Assembly (NCBI GenBank): GCA_030549495.1
Contig: JAUIRK010000855.1
Span: 258,001 to 322,000 of the forward strand
Source: Nectonema munidae
Taxonomy: Eukaryota; Nematomorpha; Nectonematoida; Nectonematidae
Direction of reading: 5' to 3'
DNA length: 64,000 nucleotides
Position 1 is the first letter of the stretch. Each line of letters opens with the position of its first letter. Under the pieces are notes generated by a model that saw only the letters and a program-made list of their open reading frames with translations, made no database searches and was not told the origin of the DNA. Positions 43,826-64,000 of the stretch are shown piece by piece. Position numbers and translations under genes: made by a program.

Positions 43826-46257
43826 CGACCTATAAATCATAGGTTGAACTGAAAAAACATATCTTCAATTATATCTAAAGTTAGCCATATACAACTAACA
43901 AATGCCATACCACTTTGTATTGCCACAACCAACTTTTTCAATTATCAAATTAGCGATATTTTTAATCGTATCTTGATATTGCGAAAAATGTTTTGGTAGT
44001 ATTTCAATGCTCCAAGATTTTTTCATACCACTCGATTCTTCTACAAATCTAAAATACTGTAAGCACATGACCTATATACCTATAAATAAAGTAATTCCTT
44101 TCTTATAAAATATGGGATGTCATCAATTATTTCAAGATTACTTTAATTTCAACAGTAATCCTTATTCAACTATCTTTCTGTTGACCACATGTGCCAAGAT
44201 TCAGAAATAAACGTACAAACAATCAAAGAAAGGTAAAATATAGAATTTAACCTACTCGAATATGTTTGGTGCTATAGACTGGATACCTTCAAAAAAACGT
44301 AGACCTTTGATACAACATGTGGTACTCAAAACTGTTTTACCTGCCCAATGAATCACTAGTTAACATGCAAGTAGTATACATACATACAAACATATATATA
44401 ACAAACTTTATTCTCATTTGATTCGTAAAATCTTCGGATATCACTTTAAAATTTTCTACTTCTAAACGGATGTGGATCAGCTTCAAGCGACTTTAAATAG
44501 TCTTCTTCCATACTCCATTTTGAAAATATTAATTTCACAAACTTGATTTCTTGCCTTCCCAACAACTCAATTGAAACTTATCTACTGACATTGTATTAGT
44601 ATAAATTTTAATGTTTTAAAATCTTTTTTACTTTTACTTGTAGGGGAGGAGTGCCGCTTTGAATATACGCTAAACTTTAGTATTCATTTTATAACATTTT
44701 TTCTAAGATTAATTTTTCTGAGTATTCAATAAACGAGAGGATTCAGAATGGATGCTTATCTAGAGTATTACTCAACAAGTAATATTTATTCACATCATCT
44801 CACAGATGTGAAGCGCAACTAATTTTTTCAGAAATTCAAACTAAACTTGATTGAACTATACACTCATTTCCTCAAAAATGTCACTGTAACTTTGCCATGG
44901 ACCGCCATATGTGCTTGTCAGTGTTATGTCAAAACTACAGTGACGTGTTATGCCTTAGTTTCTTTAAGAATCGGTTGGTTGGGGTCACATGAATATTCTC
45001 TCTGTTTTATATACAATTGAAGGGAAAACGCTTATATTTCCTCCCATATTTCTTTGTAGCCTTTTTGCTTCACCCATTTTCTTTACATTTCTTTTGAACT
45101 CGTCTTCTAACACATACCAATTGGTACTGTTTTTCGATCAAAAATCGAGACTCCCATTTTACAAATTAAATTAATCTGTGTCTGTCTTTTATATTACACA
45201 CATATATCTTGTCGAATGTAATGAAAGTGTAACTGCTATGTGTCATTTTTGGAATTTCAATTGTTTCCTCAACCTCTCTCTATATCTTGGATAGCAGGAG
45301 AAATCATTCCTTGCACGTTTTGCTAGATTTAAGTGAACGTCAGATTAATTCAGTTCTTTTTAGTCTCAACTCATCAGCTGCACTTATCCACAAGTTTATC
45401 TATGCCCTGGTTCAGTAATTGCTACGCAGCACAAAACTTCATATCATGCACACACACAAAGATACCAATGCACACACATCTATATTCATAAATACTATTG
45501 ATTGTGAGAGTTTTATTGATTTTATCTCCAAATACTCTTAGCGCACTTTCTATTTCATCACATGAATAATATTTAAGATTCTGGATTTGATTTGCAAATA
45601 TGCTAAATTTATATTGAAGCAATTTGTACACTTCCACCTTTACTATTCTCGCTTTTTTCACATCTGCACATCCTTATTATCGCGCCGGCTCCTCCAACCC
45701 TCGATTCTCACTCTGAATAAAGCTGCATAAGTCGGCAATTTCTCTTTTTGAGTGAAATCGTTTGAAATCTACTGCATATATTTGTGTGAGTTTATAGGAC
45801 CACAAGACAAAAGTTACACATTTAGTTTCAATTTTAGCCTCCACAATAGGCGTGTTATGATTTGTGTTTTTGACATATTTTTATTTAACTTTTTCATAAT
45901 AATAATTTTTAAGTGATATTTTTATTTCTTTTCATTTTTGCCACTTGTTTACTCCTCCTCTCCCTCCTTCTTTAAATGTAACTTTTCAATCTCCATTTTT
46001 TTTAAATTTAATTATTTTAGCGGAAAAAATTTGTTTATGTTAGAAGAAAAATATAAACTAATTTTTTGAAACTTACTAGCTTACTGATTAACTACCTGGC
46101 ACTTTTTTATAGAGACAACGGTCATGTTGCATTACTAATGAAAAGTTGCTCATTTTGAACATATCTTTCCTTTTTTTATTTATAAACTGTTTATTTCATT
46201 GTGTTACATTCACTTTCTAATTCTAATTTGTTCATTACATTTTAAAATCATATAAAA

Positions 46258-46558
46258 CACTGGTCTCAACTTTTTTTTACCAAAGAACCAAATTAAGAAG
46301 CAAGATTGCACGAATCTAAAGCATAAACTCAGTTTTTTTTATAAAAACCGTTCTCTGAAATATTACTCTAGTTACTTAAACTGAATCCAAATTGCTGCAT
46401 ATATATCCTAAAATTAATAAAACATATTCATAAATATTAAAGCTATAACTTTGCTAAATTTTGACTCTTTTAATATGATATATATATTGTTAGCCCATTT
46501 TTGCTGCAACTTTGCTAAGTGATAAACAAGAGGTTGAAGCAGCGGTTGAGAAGCACTG
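46258..46558. mobile_element. hAT MITE, 301 bp
   Basis: The left end CACTGGTCTCAACTTTTTTT and right end GGTTGAGAAGCACTG are diverged inverted repeats of the well-known CAGTGGTTCTCAACC type. The next bases (ACCAAAGAACC..AGCAAGATTGCACGAA) also resemble that MITE group. The flanks atataaaa and atccaaaa match in 6 of 8 bases. Confidence 0.75.
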
Positions 46559-47980
46559 ATCCAAAAGAATGACTCCTTTACTTCATGTTATTTTATAATA
46601 AACCTTTTCACAATGTTTTAATGAATTATTTTTCCAAAAAAACAGTTTTCTTTTTTGACATCTTTGTCATTTCAAGACAAAAATCTTTTTGAGATCACTG
46701 AAGTAAACAGATAAATCTAAATTATGCGCGTTTATAAACTTTAAAAAAAATAGTTTTAACTTTAATAAATATGTGCTGCTCTCGCTTGAACAGGTTTTTT
46801 ATATTCCTTCCTATATTATGCTTACATTTTTCCTCTTATTAAGTATATAAACATTACCTGGAACTCTAACTTTTCTAACCTAAAAAAAAAATTCATAAAT
46901 TAAGTAAAAAATTCTTGAAATTCCGCAAATTTTTTTGTTCCAATTCTGAATTGAATATTTATGAACCTAACGCTCTTATGCACTGCATCTTTTTCTATTA
47001 TTGCACAACAAACTATACTCAGTTTTCAAAATTCTTTATTACAAATTAGAAACATCATTCTTACGATACCAGATCCAAACATTTGTTACATTTTTCAGAA
47101 CTAAATCTCCATCCACACTTTAAGTCACTTATTTACAGAACAATAAAATCAATCAACTGCTTGAACAATAGTTTGGACTTTGGTAACTACTATTCAATCA
47201 AAAAATGTGTTACGTATAAAATAAGCCGTTCTTAAAACTTCTATATAATTCATGAATACTTACATAAACTGAAAGAATCTTTTTCCTCACTCTAAATACC
47301 CAAAACTCATTCTCATCGCATTCTCTTATATCTTGCATTTTTGTTACTTTTAAATTTTCTATCATGTCTTACTTTTATGCGTACTCCTCACTCGCCTATA
47401 CCTCTACACACAACGCATTTTATATCACAATTATCTATACTCCTCATTTTTTACATCTTTTTTTTCTTTTTTATTTATTTTTCCCCCATTTTTATTTCAT
47501 TGCCACTTAAATCTTTTTTGATTAATTAATCACTGAAAACTTTTCCTGATTTTTTTCTTAAATCTTTCCTCATCTTCTAAACCTTCTAATCTTCTTGATG
47601 CTCATTTTTAATGAAATAAACTACTACTACCACTACCTTCCTACCAAAATGTCCAAGAATAATCTTAGAAGCGTACATGTCTGTTATTTTTTGTATATTT
47701 ATCAATCGCAAAATCAATTCACTTTAAATTGAAAATGTATTCTACCTTGTCAATATTTAGACTAAAGATGTTATTTGGAAAATTTATTTCTAAAGATGTT
47801 ATTTGGTATCATATTTTGTTTTGGTTTTTATAAATATTTTTGAGAATTTAATTATTTTGTGTTCATTTTGAAAAAGTAATGAACTTGTTAACTTACACAA
47901 CTTGCCACTAATAAACAAACTAAATATTTTGTGTATAGTCATGCTCAATGTATTTGGCATGCTTATCATTAAAGTCTCTA

Positions 47981-48000
47981 CCCCCCCCCCCCCCCCCCCC
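47981..48000. repeat. Homopolymer C tract, 20 bases
   Basis: Twenty uninterrupted C residues lie in otherwise AT-rich sequence. The length may not be reliable in sequencing. Confidence 0.9.
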
Positions 48001-49264
48001 AATTTTCAAAATTACTGGTCTGGAAATACCACGCGACACAAGCAAATAGAGTAATAAATGCTATTTATCTCCAGATCATGTAGGATTCAACTTTTACCGG
48101 AATAAAACGACTTTATAACTTTTAAAGAGAGAAAGAATTTATTGAAATGCCAGAGTATATAGTAAAAGAACGAGAAAGACGCAAGAGTAGACTCAAGAGC
48201 CGGTGAGGGCTTTTGAAAAGAGGGATTGCGTGCTCTGCTCCTGAGACGAGGGGAGTCAACAATGAGCGAGCTTCTAAGATGCTATAATGCAGAATAGATA
48301 ATTTTTGTGAAAATTGTAAAATAAATGAGGGGTGAATCTTTAAGTCTAAATATCTTGAGTTCATTTTCCCTTCATTCTCACATGTACTTTTATATTTAAG
48401 AATTGTTCACCCTTTTTTCACCACTGCAAGCATCTGTTTTTTCCTGTTGCTGACGTTTAATTAGACACGCTCTTTTCTTCTGCAACCCGTCATATTTCAT
48501 TTTCTCCACCGCTTTCCTTTCATCCTTGGAAGTTTCAATGAGCAAGCTTGTTCTTCCTTTCAAGTGCTAATCACTCTTCTTTATTTCATAATTTCATATG
48601 TCATTCTAACAATGTATTCGGCAGTGCTTTGCTCTAGACTCTAGAGAAACGCTTAACGAACATTTTTAATCATTGGCCCAAAAGTGGAATAATTTGATCC
48701 GAGTTCATTTATTTTTTTCATGAAATATATAAATTTCTCAAATCTTTTGAAAGTTTTTTTAAAGTTTATTTAAAAATCATAAGTTTAATCAAAATCTCAA
48801 ACAATTTAACACCTCAAAATCGAACGTTTTGTCAAATATGTGTAAATAGTTAAATATGTCACATGCCTCAATAACATCACATATGAAATACGTTGACTTG
48901 CTCACGAAAATTTTAAAATTCGAATTAAACGCTAAACATATTAAAAATATTGCAGGATTTTTGGGATTCTAAATTTATTGCTTTTAGAGAAAATTCAATT
49001 TACACAAATTTTACTTCAAAATAAAATTTACCTTAGCAATTTTTGGGCCTTATCCTAGGTAGGTTAATTATTAAAGGGCAATTTCCCGGGGTCTTTAATT
49101 TCTTCTAATATTTATTTAAAATTTTGTTTTCTTCTTTCCATTATTTGCACCTTAGTAACACCATATGGCCAAATAATGTATTTTTTGGATTATTTTTACT
49201 TGGGATTAAAAACCATAAAGTTCAATAAGTTTTGAAATAGATAATTTTTGATGGTTGCATGCAA

Positions 49265-49400
49265 CTCAGGGGCGCATATCCTTGAAATTATTGGGGGGGG
49301 GGGGGCGAAGTTTCAAGCGTCTTCCAAAAAGAACAACAAATTTTTCTGAATTAAAAAATGAAATTGTTTTATTGAGAAAAATAAATATAAAAAAAAACAT
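49265..49400. repeat. Partial copy of the CAGGGGCGCA MITE with a G13 tract
   Basis: CAGGGGCGCATATCC is the inverted form of the right end of the MITE at 33,792-33,987. It is followed by thirteen G residues at 49,293-49,305. The other end was not found. Confidence 0.55.
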
Positions 49401-49495
49401 CCAAATTACATAACTTTTCTGAGGTAATTTCTATCAAAAGTGTAAAAAGAACTAAAGGTTGAAAACTGTGTATTAGAATTTTTTCATTCTTTTTA

Positions 49496-49652
49496 GGTAA
49501 AGGTACCATAAAGGTACCATGGGGTATTTTCATCGAGAAGGCACAATTGCGCCGCTTGTATCGAACTATGAGGAAAGTAGGCTTGATGCGGGATCGAACC
49601 GAAGACCTTGAGTTATCGAATCCAGCATCTAACCAACCCTACTCACGCGGGG
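49496..49652 (-). repeat. SINE copy A (tRNA-derived), best box B
   Basis: On the - strand it starts CGTGAGTAGGGTTGGTTAGA, has GGTTCGATCCC (a canonical RNA polymerase III box B) about 55 bases in, and a body with CATAGTTCGATACAAGCGGC. It ends with a doubled GGTACCTTTA motif. The tRNA-like 5' part shows D-arm-like GGTTAG but is not a full cloverleaf. Confidence 0.8.
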
Positions 49653-50057
49653 GCAAAAATAATAGGAGGCATAAAAATGAGATAATTTATTTGATATTTT
49701 CAAGTTTTTATAGTGTATAAGATTAAGTGTAAGTTAGTTAGACTCTCAAAAAAGGGTATAAAATAAAGATAAAACTGTGCAAACAAAAATCAAACAATAA
49801 ATTAAGATTGCATTACCTCATTTTTCTTAGCATATCATTCAAAAGATAGTTTAAAAGCTAAATTGGTGCAAGTTACAAAGATCTACAAAAAGTAAAATAA
49901 CTTTTAACATTTTACAATGATTTGCCTTTTATAATAACTTTTAAGGAAAAAAAGTCTACCAGAAAAAGTTATAGAGCTTCAACAAAAACAAAAAAATTTT
50001 ACAGCATAACTTAAGTTTTTTGAAAACTAATTTGACGTATCCACTACTGCATACCCT

Positions 50058-50213
50058 ATGGGTGGCATGGCAGCTTGGTTGAGAAGATGGACTCGACACG
50101 GAAACCTTTGGGTTCGATTTCTCATCGATACCAATTTGTTCATAGTTTGATATAAGCGGTACATCAGTGCCTTGTTAATGAAAACACACTCACGGTACCT
50201 TTATCTTACCTTT
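50058..50213 (+). repeat. SINE copy C (tRNA-derived)
   Basis: The + strand reads GGTGGCATGGCAGCTTGGTT (box A-like), GGGTTCGATTTCTC (box B) and TTCATAGTTTGATATAAGCG. It ends CACGGTACCTTTATCTTACC. It is diverged from copies A and B but collinear throughout. Confidence 0.75.
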
Positions 50214-50989
50214 TACTAAAAATTGAAAAATTTGCTACATAATTAACATAAGAGAGAAAGGAGACAAAATAAACTAATAAAGCAATTTTCACTATTTAAA
50301 ATGAAACTATCTGTTCTCAGAATAATTTCAAAATAATAGGAGGCATAAAAAATGAGATAGTTTATCGGCACTTTATTTGATATTTTCAAGTTTTTATAAG
50401 CAGCAAAAGCCAACGTATCAAGTACATTTTTAACAACTGAAACATTTTGTTTCGATAATATATTTTTATTATAATAATCAACAAATTTTCTTAACAAAAA
50501 TTATTTAATTAATTATGTACAGTGTAACTTACTAAATTTAACAATCGAACGTTATAAAAATATCTCTGCTCAAATATTAAACAAATAGAATATTTTTGCT
50601 TTTAAACTGAATAGCTAGTCAAAATATTAATTCCCAAATAGCTATTGTAAAAAAATTTCTTGACTTGAAAAAATTAAAGTTTTCAAATGTTAAAAATGTA
50701 ACAAACGTACTGATAAAGATTAAAAGTGACCTTTGTTGAAAAAAAATTTAAACGCGAGTCTGGCAATATTCATTGAAAGAAAGAAAGAACTTTATTGATA
50801 AAGTGAAATAATAAATCATTCCAACATTTATCTTCGGAAGACCATATTCATTGATATAAAATTTTAACGATTGATAACTTTAAAGCCCGCTTCTACAAGA
50901 TACGAAAATGGAAGAGCAATAATGTAGAGATGTGCTTTTTCCCCCACTAGTGGATATTTTTCTGAAATGTCCCTCTTTTTCCATATGTT

Positions 50990-52360
50990 ATGCTTCACAT
51001 CTTTAAATTCTGCTTGCAAAATTTGATCACTCTGCTGAGTCTCTCTTGTAAAGAAATGTGTATATCGGCAACATTGACTTCAAATGGGAATGCAACCCAA
51101 TCTGCAATTTCCATCATGGCAAGATGACTAAAGGAAGTCTTGGTGCAAAGATCATCATCGTCAAACTGCTGCAAATCGAAGCCGAACAGGGAAACTGGCC
51201 AGATGCACGCCGACAATATTGGTTTTACATAGCTGTAGTTTTCTTAGAAAAGCAGTAATAGCTCCTTTACAGGATATAAGATCGGAATTTTCTCCGTGAA
51301 GCTGTTTATTAAGTAAATTTAATTTTTCAAATATGTGTGCTAAATAATATATATCGAATTTAGCTGCGATCAATTGTCCAATTAACTGTCTGTTATCCAG
51401 AAATGAAAGAATTCAGTCCCAAAGTGTAATAAAGCGATTTTTCAGTATGCATCACGAGACGTTCATATTTTTGGTCATATTGATTGCAGCATTCCTGAAA
51501 AAGTCTGTCTCGTAGAGCATTTGATTTAATATGATTAACTACCTTTATCACTGCATAGGGCATCTTGCAAACGTTCACCCAATTTCTTTGCAACTAAATG
51601 CTGTCGGTGTATAACACAACGTATGCAGAATACTTTAGGGATAGCTTTTTTAAGTGGGCGTGAAACCCCTGTATCTGTCTAGCATGGAAGGAGCGCCATC
51701 AGTAGCACATGCAATTATATTTTAACATTATTTTTTTGAAATAGGTGGAAACTTCATTAAATATTGCTTCAGCTTTTGCATCGCTTTTAAGACTTCTTGC
51801 AAAAAGCCCTTCTATAAATTGGTTGTCATCTACAAATCGTACATATGCTAGTAAAATGGCTTCATTATTTCTTAATGTGGTTCCATCAATTTCAATGGCA
51901 AGCTACTTTGTTTGTAAGGTGGCTATTAATTGTTTTTCAACATTTTCGGCCAATTCATCAATGCGCCGCTGTGATACGCTTGAGTCGCCTCACTTTGTAA
52001 TTTCACTTGCATTTCGTTTCATAACTGATGAAATAATTACAGACACTGCTTGTTTCATCAATACTACGAAAGCCTTTATCTTGGAAATTTCACAGGATGC
52101 CAGTAAACCATTTTCTAGTGTATATACCTGGTTACCAACAATTTGATTCACTCTTTTTCTTGAAAGAAAATTATTACGAAGTTTCCTAAAATATTGTATT
52201 GGTTGTTTTTTCTTTGCCTTGTGCTTTGAATCGTAAGCTTACTTGGCTTCATGCTATCATTTGAAAGCACCTCCGTGCACATGGGACACGCAGCTTTTGT
52301 TTCATTGCTTGGGAATGGAATAAATCTGTAAGTTAAATATTCAATTCTCCGCATAACTAC
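50990..52360 (-). mobile_element. ZBED-type hAT transposase remnant
   Basis: The - strand from 52,350 downwards has a BED finger (YLTYRFIPFPSNETKAACPM, CTEVLSNDSMKPSKL). Near 51,560 it has YAVIKVVNHIKSNALRDRLF and HTEKSLYY where HTEVRWLS is usual. Near 51,370 it has IYYLAHIFEKLNLLNKQLHG and AFLRKLQLCKTNI. The order matches ZBED5/FAM200-like transposases. Frame breaks and weak motifs show it is old. No ends were identified. Confidence 0.75.
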
Positions 52361-52494
52361 AATAGATCATTTTTTTTACATTTATTAGTGAAGAATGTTA
52401 ATTTGGTATTTTAAAGGGTGGGAAGAAAGAAGTTAACATTTTGAAATCTTTTGAATAAAGAACTATCAATAGATTTTTCCTCTCCAAGTTTGTA

Positions 52495-52592
52495 TATTTT
52501 GAATGGAGGGTCTTATACGGCAAGGATATGCTGACCCCTAATTTTTGCTTTGTAATTTAAGCGGGGTCTTATACGCCGGTCTTTACGGTAAT
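52495..52592. repeat. Terminal piece of a Tigger/pogo-like element
   Basis: On the - strand GTAAAGACCGGCGTATAAGA is followed by CCCCGC and then GCCGTATAAGACCCTCC. Such GTATAAGAC-rich termini are common on pogo-group elements. Only this end was seen. Confidence 0.4.
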
Positions 52593-52594
52593 AC

Positions 52595-53010
52595 TTTTCC
52601 ACTCAGCCGAGTCCTTTTTTTGTTATGAACAAACTGGCTGCTGAAAAAGCTCTTTCAAATTCAACCTAAGTTGGGGAGGGGGTAGTTTTAAAGCATTTTC
52701 TAGCACAATAATTTTGGAAGATTGATTTCTAAATCAGAGAAATGGCAATCAATGAAGCCATTTTCTTCATCTGATCGTAAAGATTCATCATTTGAATCAA
52801 TTACGTTAAATTTTTTTTTTATTTCTATTAAAGCATATTCAAATATAAGTTTATTATGTGGCCGAAAATTAAATCCTTCGCATTATTGAAACTTTCATAT
52901 TTTTTCCCAAATTTAAATATTCTAGTCAAACAATTGGTTTCGGATTTCGTTTTTGGACAACTCTTTTAGCAAATTCTTTTTTACATTCTTTGCAAATAGT
53001 GAACTTTGTT
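52595..53010 (-). mobile_element. C-terminal fragment of another hAT transposase
   Basis: The - strand reads SQFVHNKKRTRLSG with SFFSS before it. This matches the hAT dimerisation ending (ERAFS.AS.FVTKKRTRLS). An upstream Asp/Glu-rich piece, SNDESLRSDEENGFIDCHFS, precedes it. Stops are frequent. Confidence 0.5.
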
Positions 53011-53192
53011 TGCTCTTTTAATTATTACAAATAAAAAAATTTAAACTACGCTCAAAATTCCTTTTAGATTAAAAGGGTATTTATGTAAATTAATTCAATG
53101 AATATAAACCTAATTTTTTTCAATTACATTTCGATAAATTTTAAAAATATTCTTTGGAAAACAGATTATCCTTTTTCAGAAGGGATTCCAGG

Positions 53193-53274
53193 TTCCCGGG
53201 AAAGAATAATTGATTCCCGGGAACGCAGCTTATCATTTTTAAGGCTGGATCTCTGGATCCCATTTTCCCGGGAA
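53193..53274. repeat. Three copies of TTCCCGGGAA
   Basis: The 10-bp palindrome occurs at 53,193, 53,214 and 53,265 within 82 bases. Two are followed by AGAAT. The surrounding sequence is AT-rich. Confidence 0.8.
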
Positions 53275-53776
53275 AGAATCACTATGCATCAATGATCAAA
53301 GATTCATGAATGGTGTGAGGCTTTTTCTATTTTGTAAGAGCGTCAAGAAGAAAGAAATATTGTCGCAAAATTCAATTGACGAGATGATTCAACTAACTGC
53401 CCACTAACGAAGTAAATAGACATCTAACTAACTAGATAGCCTAATCGATATTAATGATAGGATTTATTTTTTGCCATATGTTTTTGAAAACTAATCGCCT
53501 GCTTATTTTTTCAACAAGGCAAAAATTATTGGAATATTTGAAATATACCTTTTTAAATTGGATTTTATTTAGTTCTATCATGTTCCTGACTTTAGGTCAA
53601 TTCACCCTACGTCATTTTTTACACGTATAAAATTTCGAAGTAAAAACTCCTTTTTCTTTTTGATGGGGTTAGGGTTTAACACTAGCCTAACTACAAATGT
53701 GATTTCATCCTTGTGTCAACTTGCTCCAGTTTGAGGCAATTGTAGAGTGGGAAAAATCTTACATGGACTTTTTTGA

Positions 53777-64000
<10,224 letters not shown>

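Larger units (their letters stand above)
42626..50055. other. AT-rich gene-poor stretch with SINE and MITE copies
   Basis: Besides the repeats listed separately (SINE at 43,681 and 49,496, hAT MITE at 46,258, C and G homopolymers at 47,981 and 49,293), nothing recognisable was found. Short open runs on either strand have no family or splice support. A somewhat GC-richer patch at 48,120-48,370 remains unassigned. Confidence 0.45.

Noticed and set aside
49496-49652. Possible tRNA gene
   Set aside because: Box A and box B are recognisable but no acceptor stem or anticodon arm folds; several dispersed copies with a common tail mark it as a SINE.

Overview
The window is AT-rich animal genomic DNA: small exons bounded by GT/AG signals, kilobase-scale introns and many transposon remnants. 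Three host genes can be read. The gene content, the FLYWCH-carrying Mutator remnants and the many hAT, Tigger and piggyBac copies suggest an arthropod, possibly a copepod such as a sea louse. That taxonomic guess is an inference without a decisive marker.

Layout. (1) 1-17,622, + strand: an anillin gene, entered from the 5' side and complete at its 3' end. It has up to ten exons, ending in an anillin-homology region and a C-terminal PH domain, with a poly(A) signal at 17,617. Its introns carry two Tigger remnants and a FLYWCH fragment. (2) 17.6-19.5 kb: spacer between two convergent genes. (3) 19,681-25,102, - strand: a complete three-exon PTRHD1 gene (137 aa). Its 4.1-kb second intron contains a Tigger element and a ZBED-type hAT remnant. 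(4) 25.7-41.4 kb: a transposon bed with a Mutator-like remnant cut by a palindromic MITE, a transposase remnant split by a small hAT, a 2-kb hAT, a hAT MITE with an 8-bp target duplication, and a non-LTR retrotransposon. The retrotransposon carries a nearly intact 2.5-kb hAT inside its zinc-knuckle codons and a minisatellite where the reverse-transcriptase active site should be. (5) 42.3-42.6 kb: one open segment with two hydrophobic stretches, unidentified. (6) 42.6-53.8 kb: mostly empty AT-rich DNA with tRNA-derived SINE copies, a hAT MITE and hAT remnants. (7) 53,791-60,386, + strand: four exons of a JNK-type MAP kinase, from the strand before the glycine loop to the HR of the catalytic HRD motif. 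Both the start of the gene and the rest of the kinase lie outside what can be seen. A piggyBac remnant sits in one of its introns. (8) 60.4-64.0 kb: intron or spacer, no recognisable exon.

The host genes have unrelated roles: cytokinesis scaffold, peptidyl-tRNA hydrolase-like protein and stress kinase. Nothing suggests a joint pathway. The most unusual structures are the minisatellite replacing the reverse-transcriptase core, the hAT landing inside the zinc knuckle, and a dispersed SINE family with tRNA-like promoter boxes. No retroviral, LTR or Polinton-like fossil was recognised.
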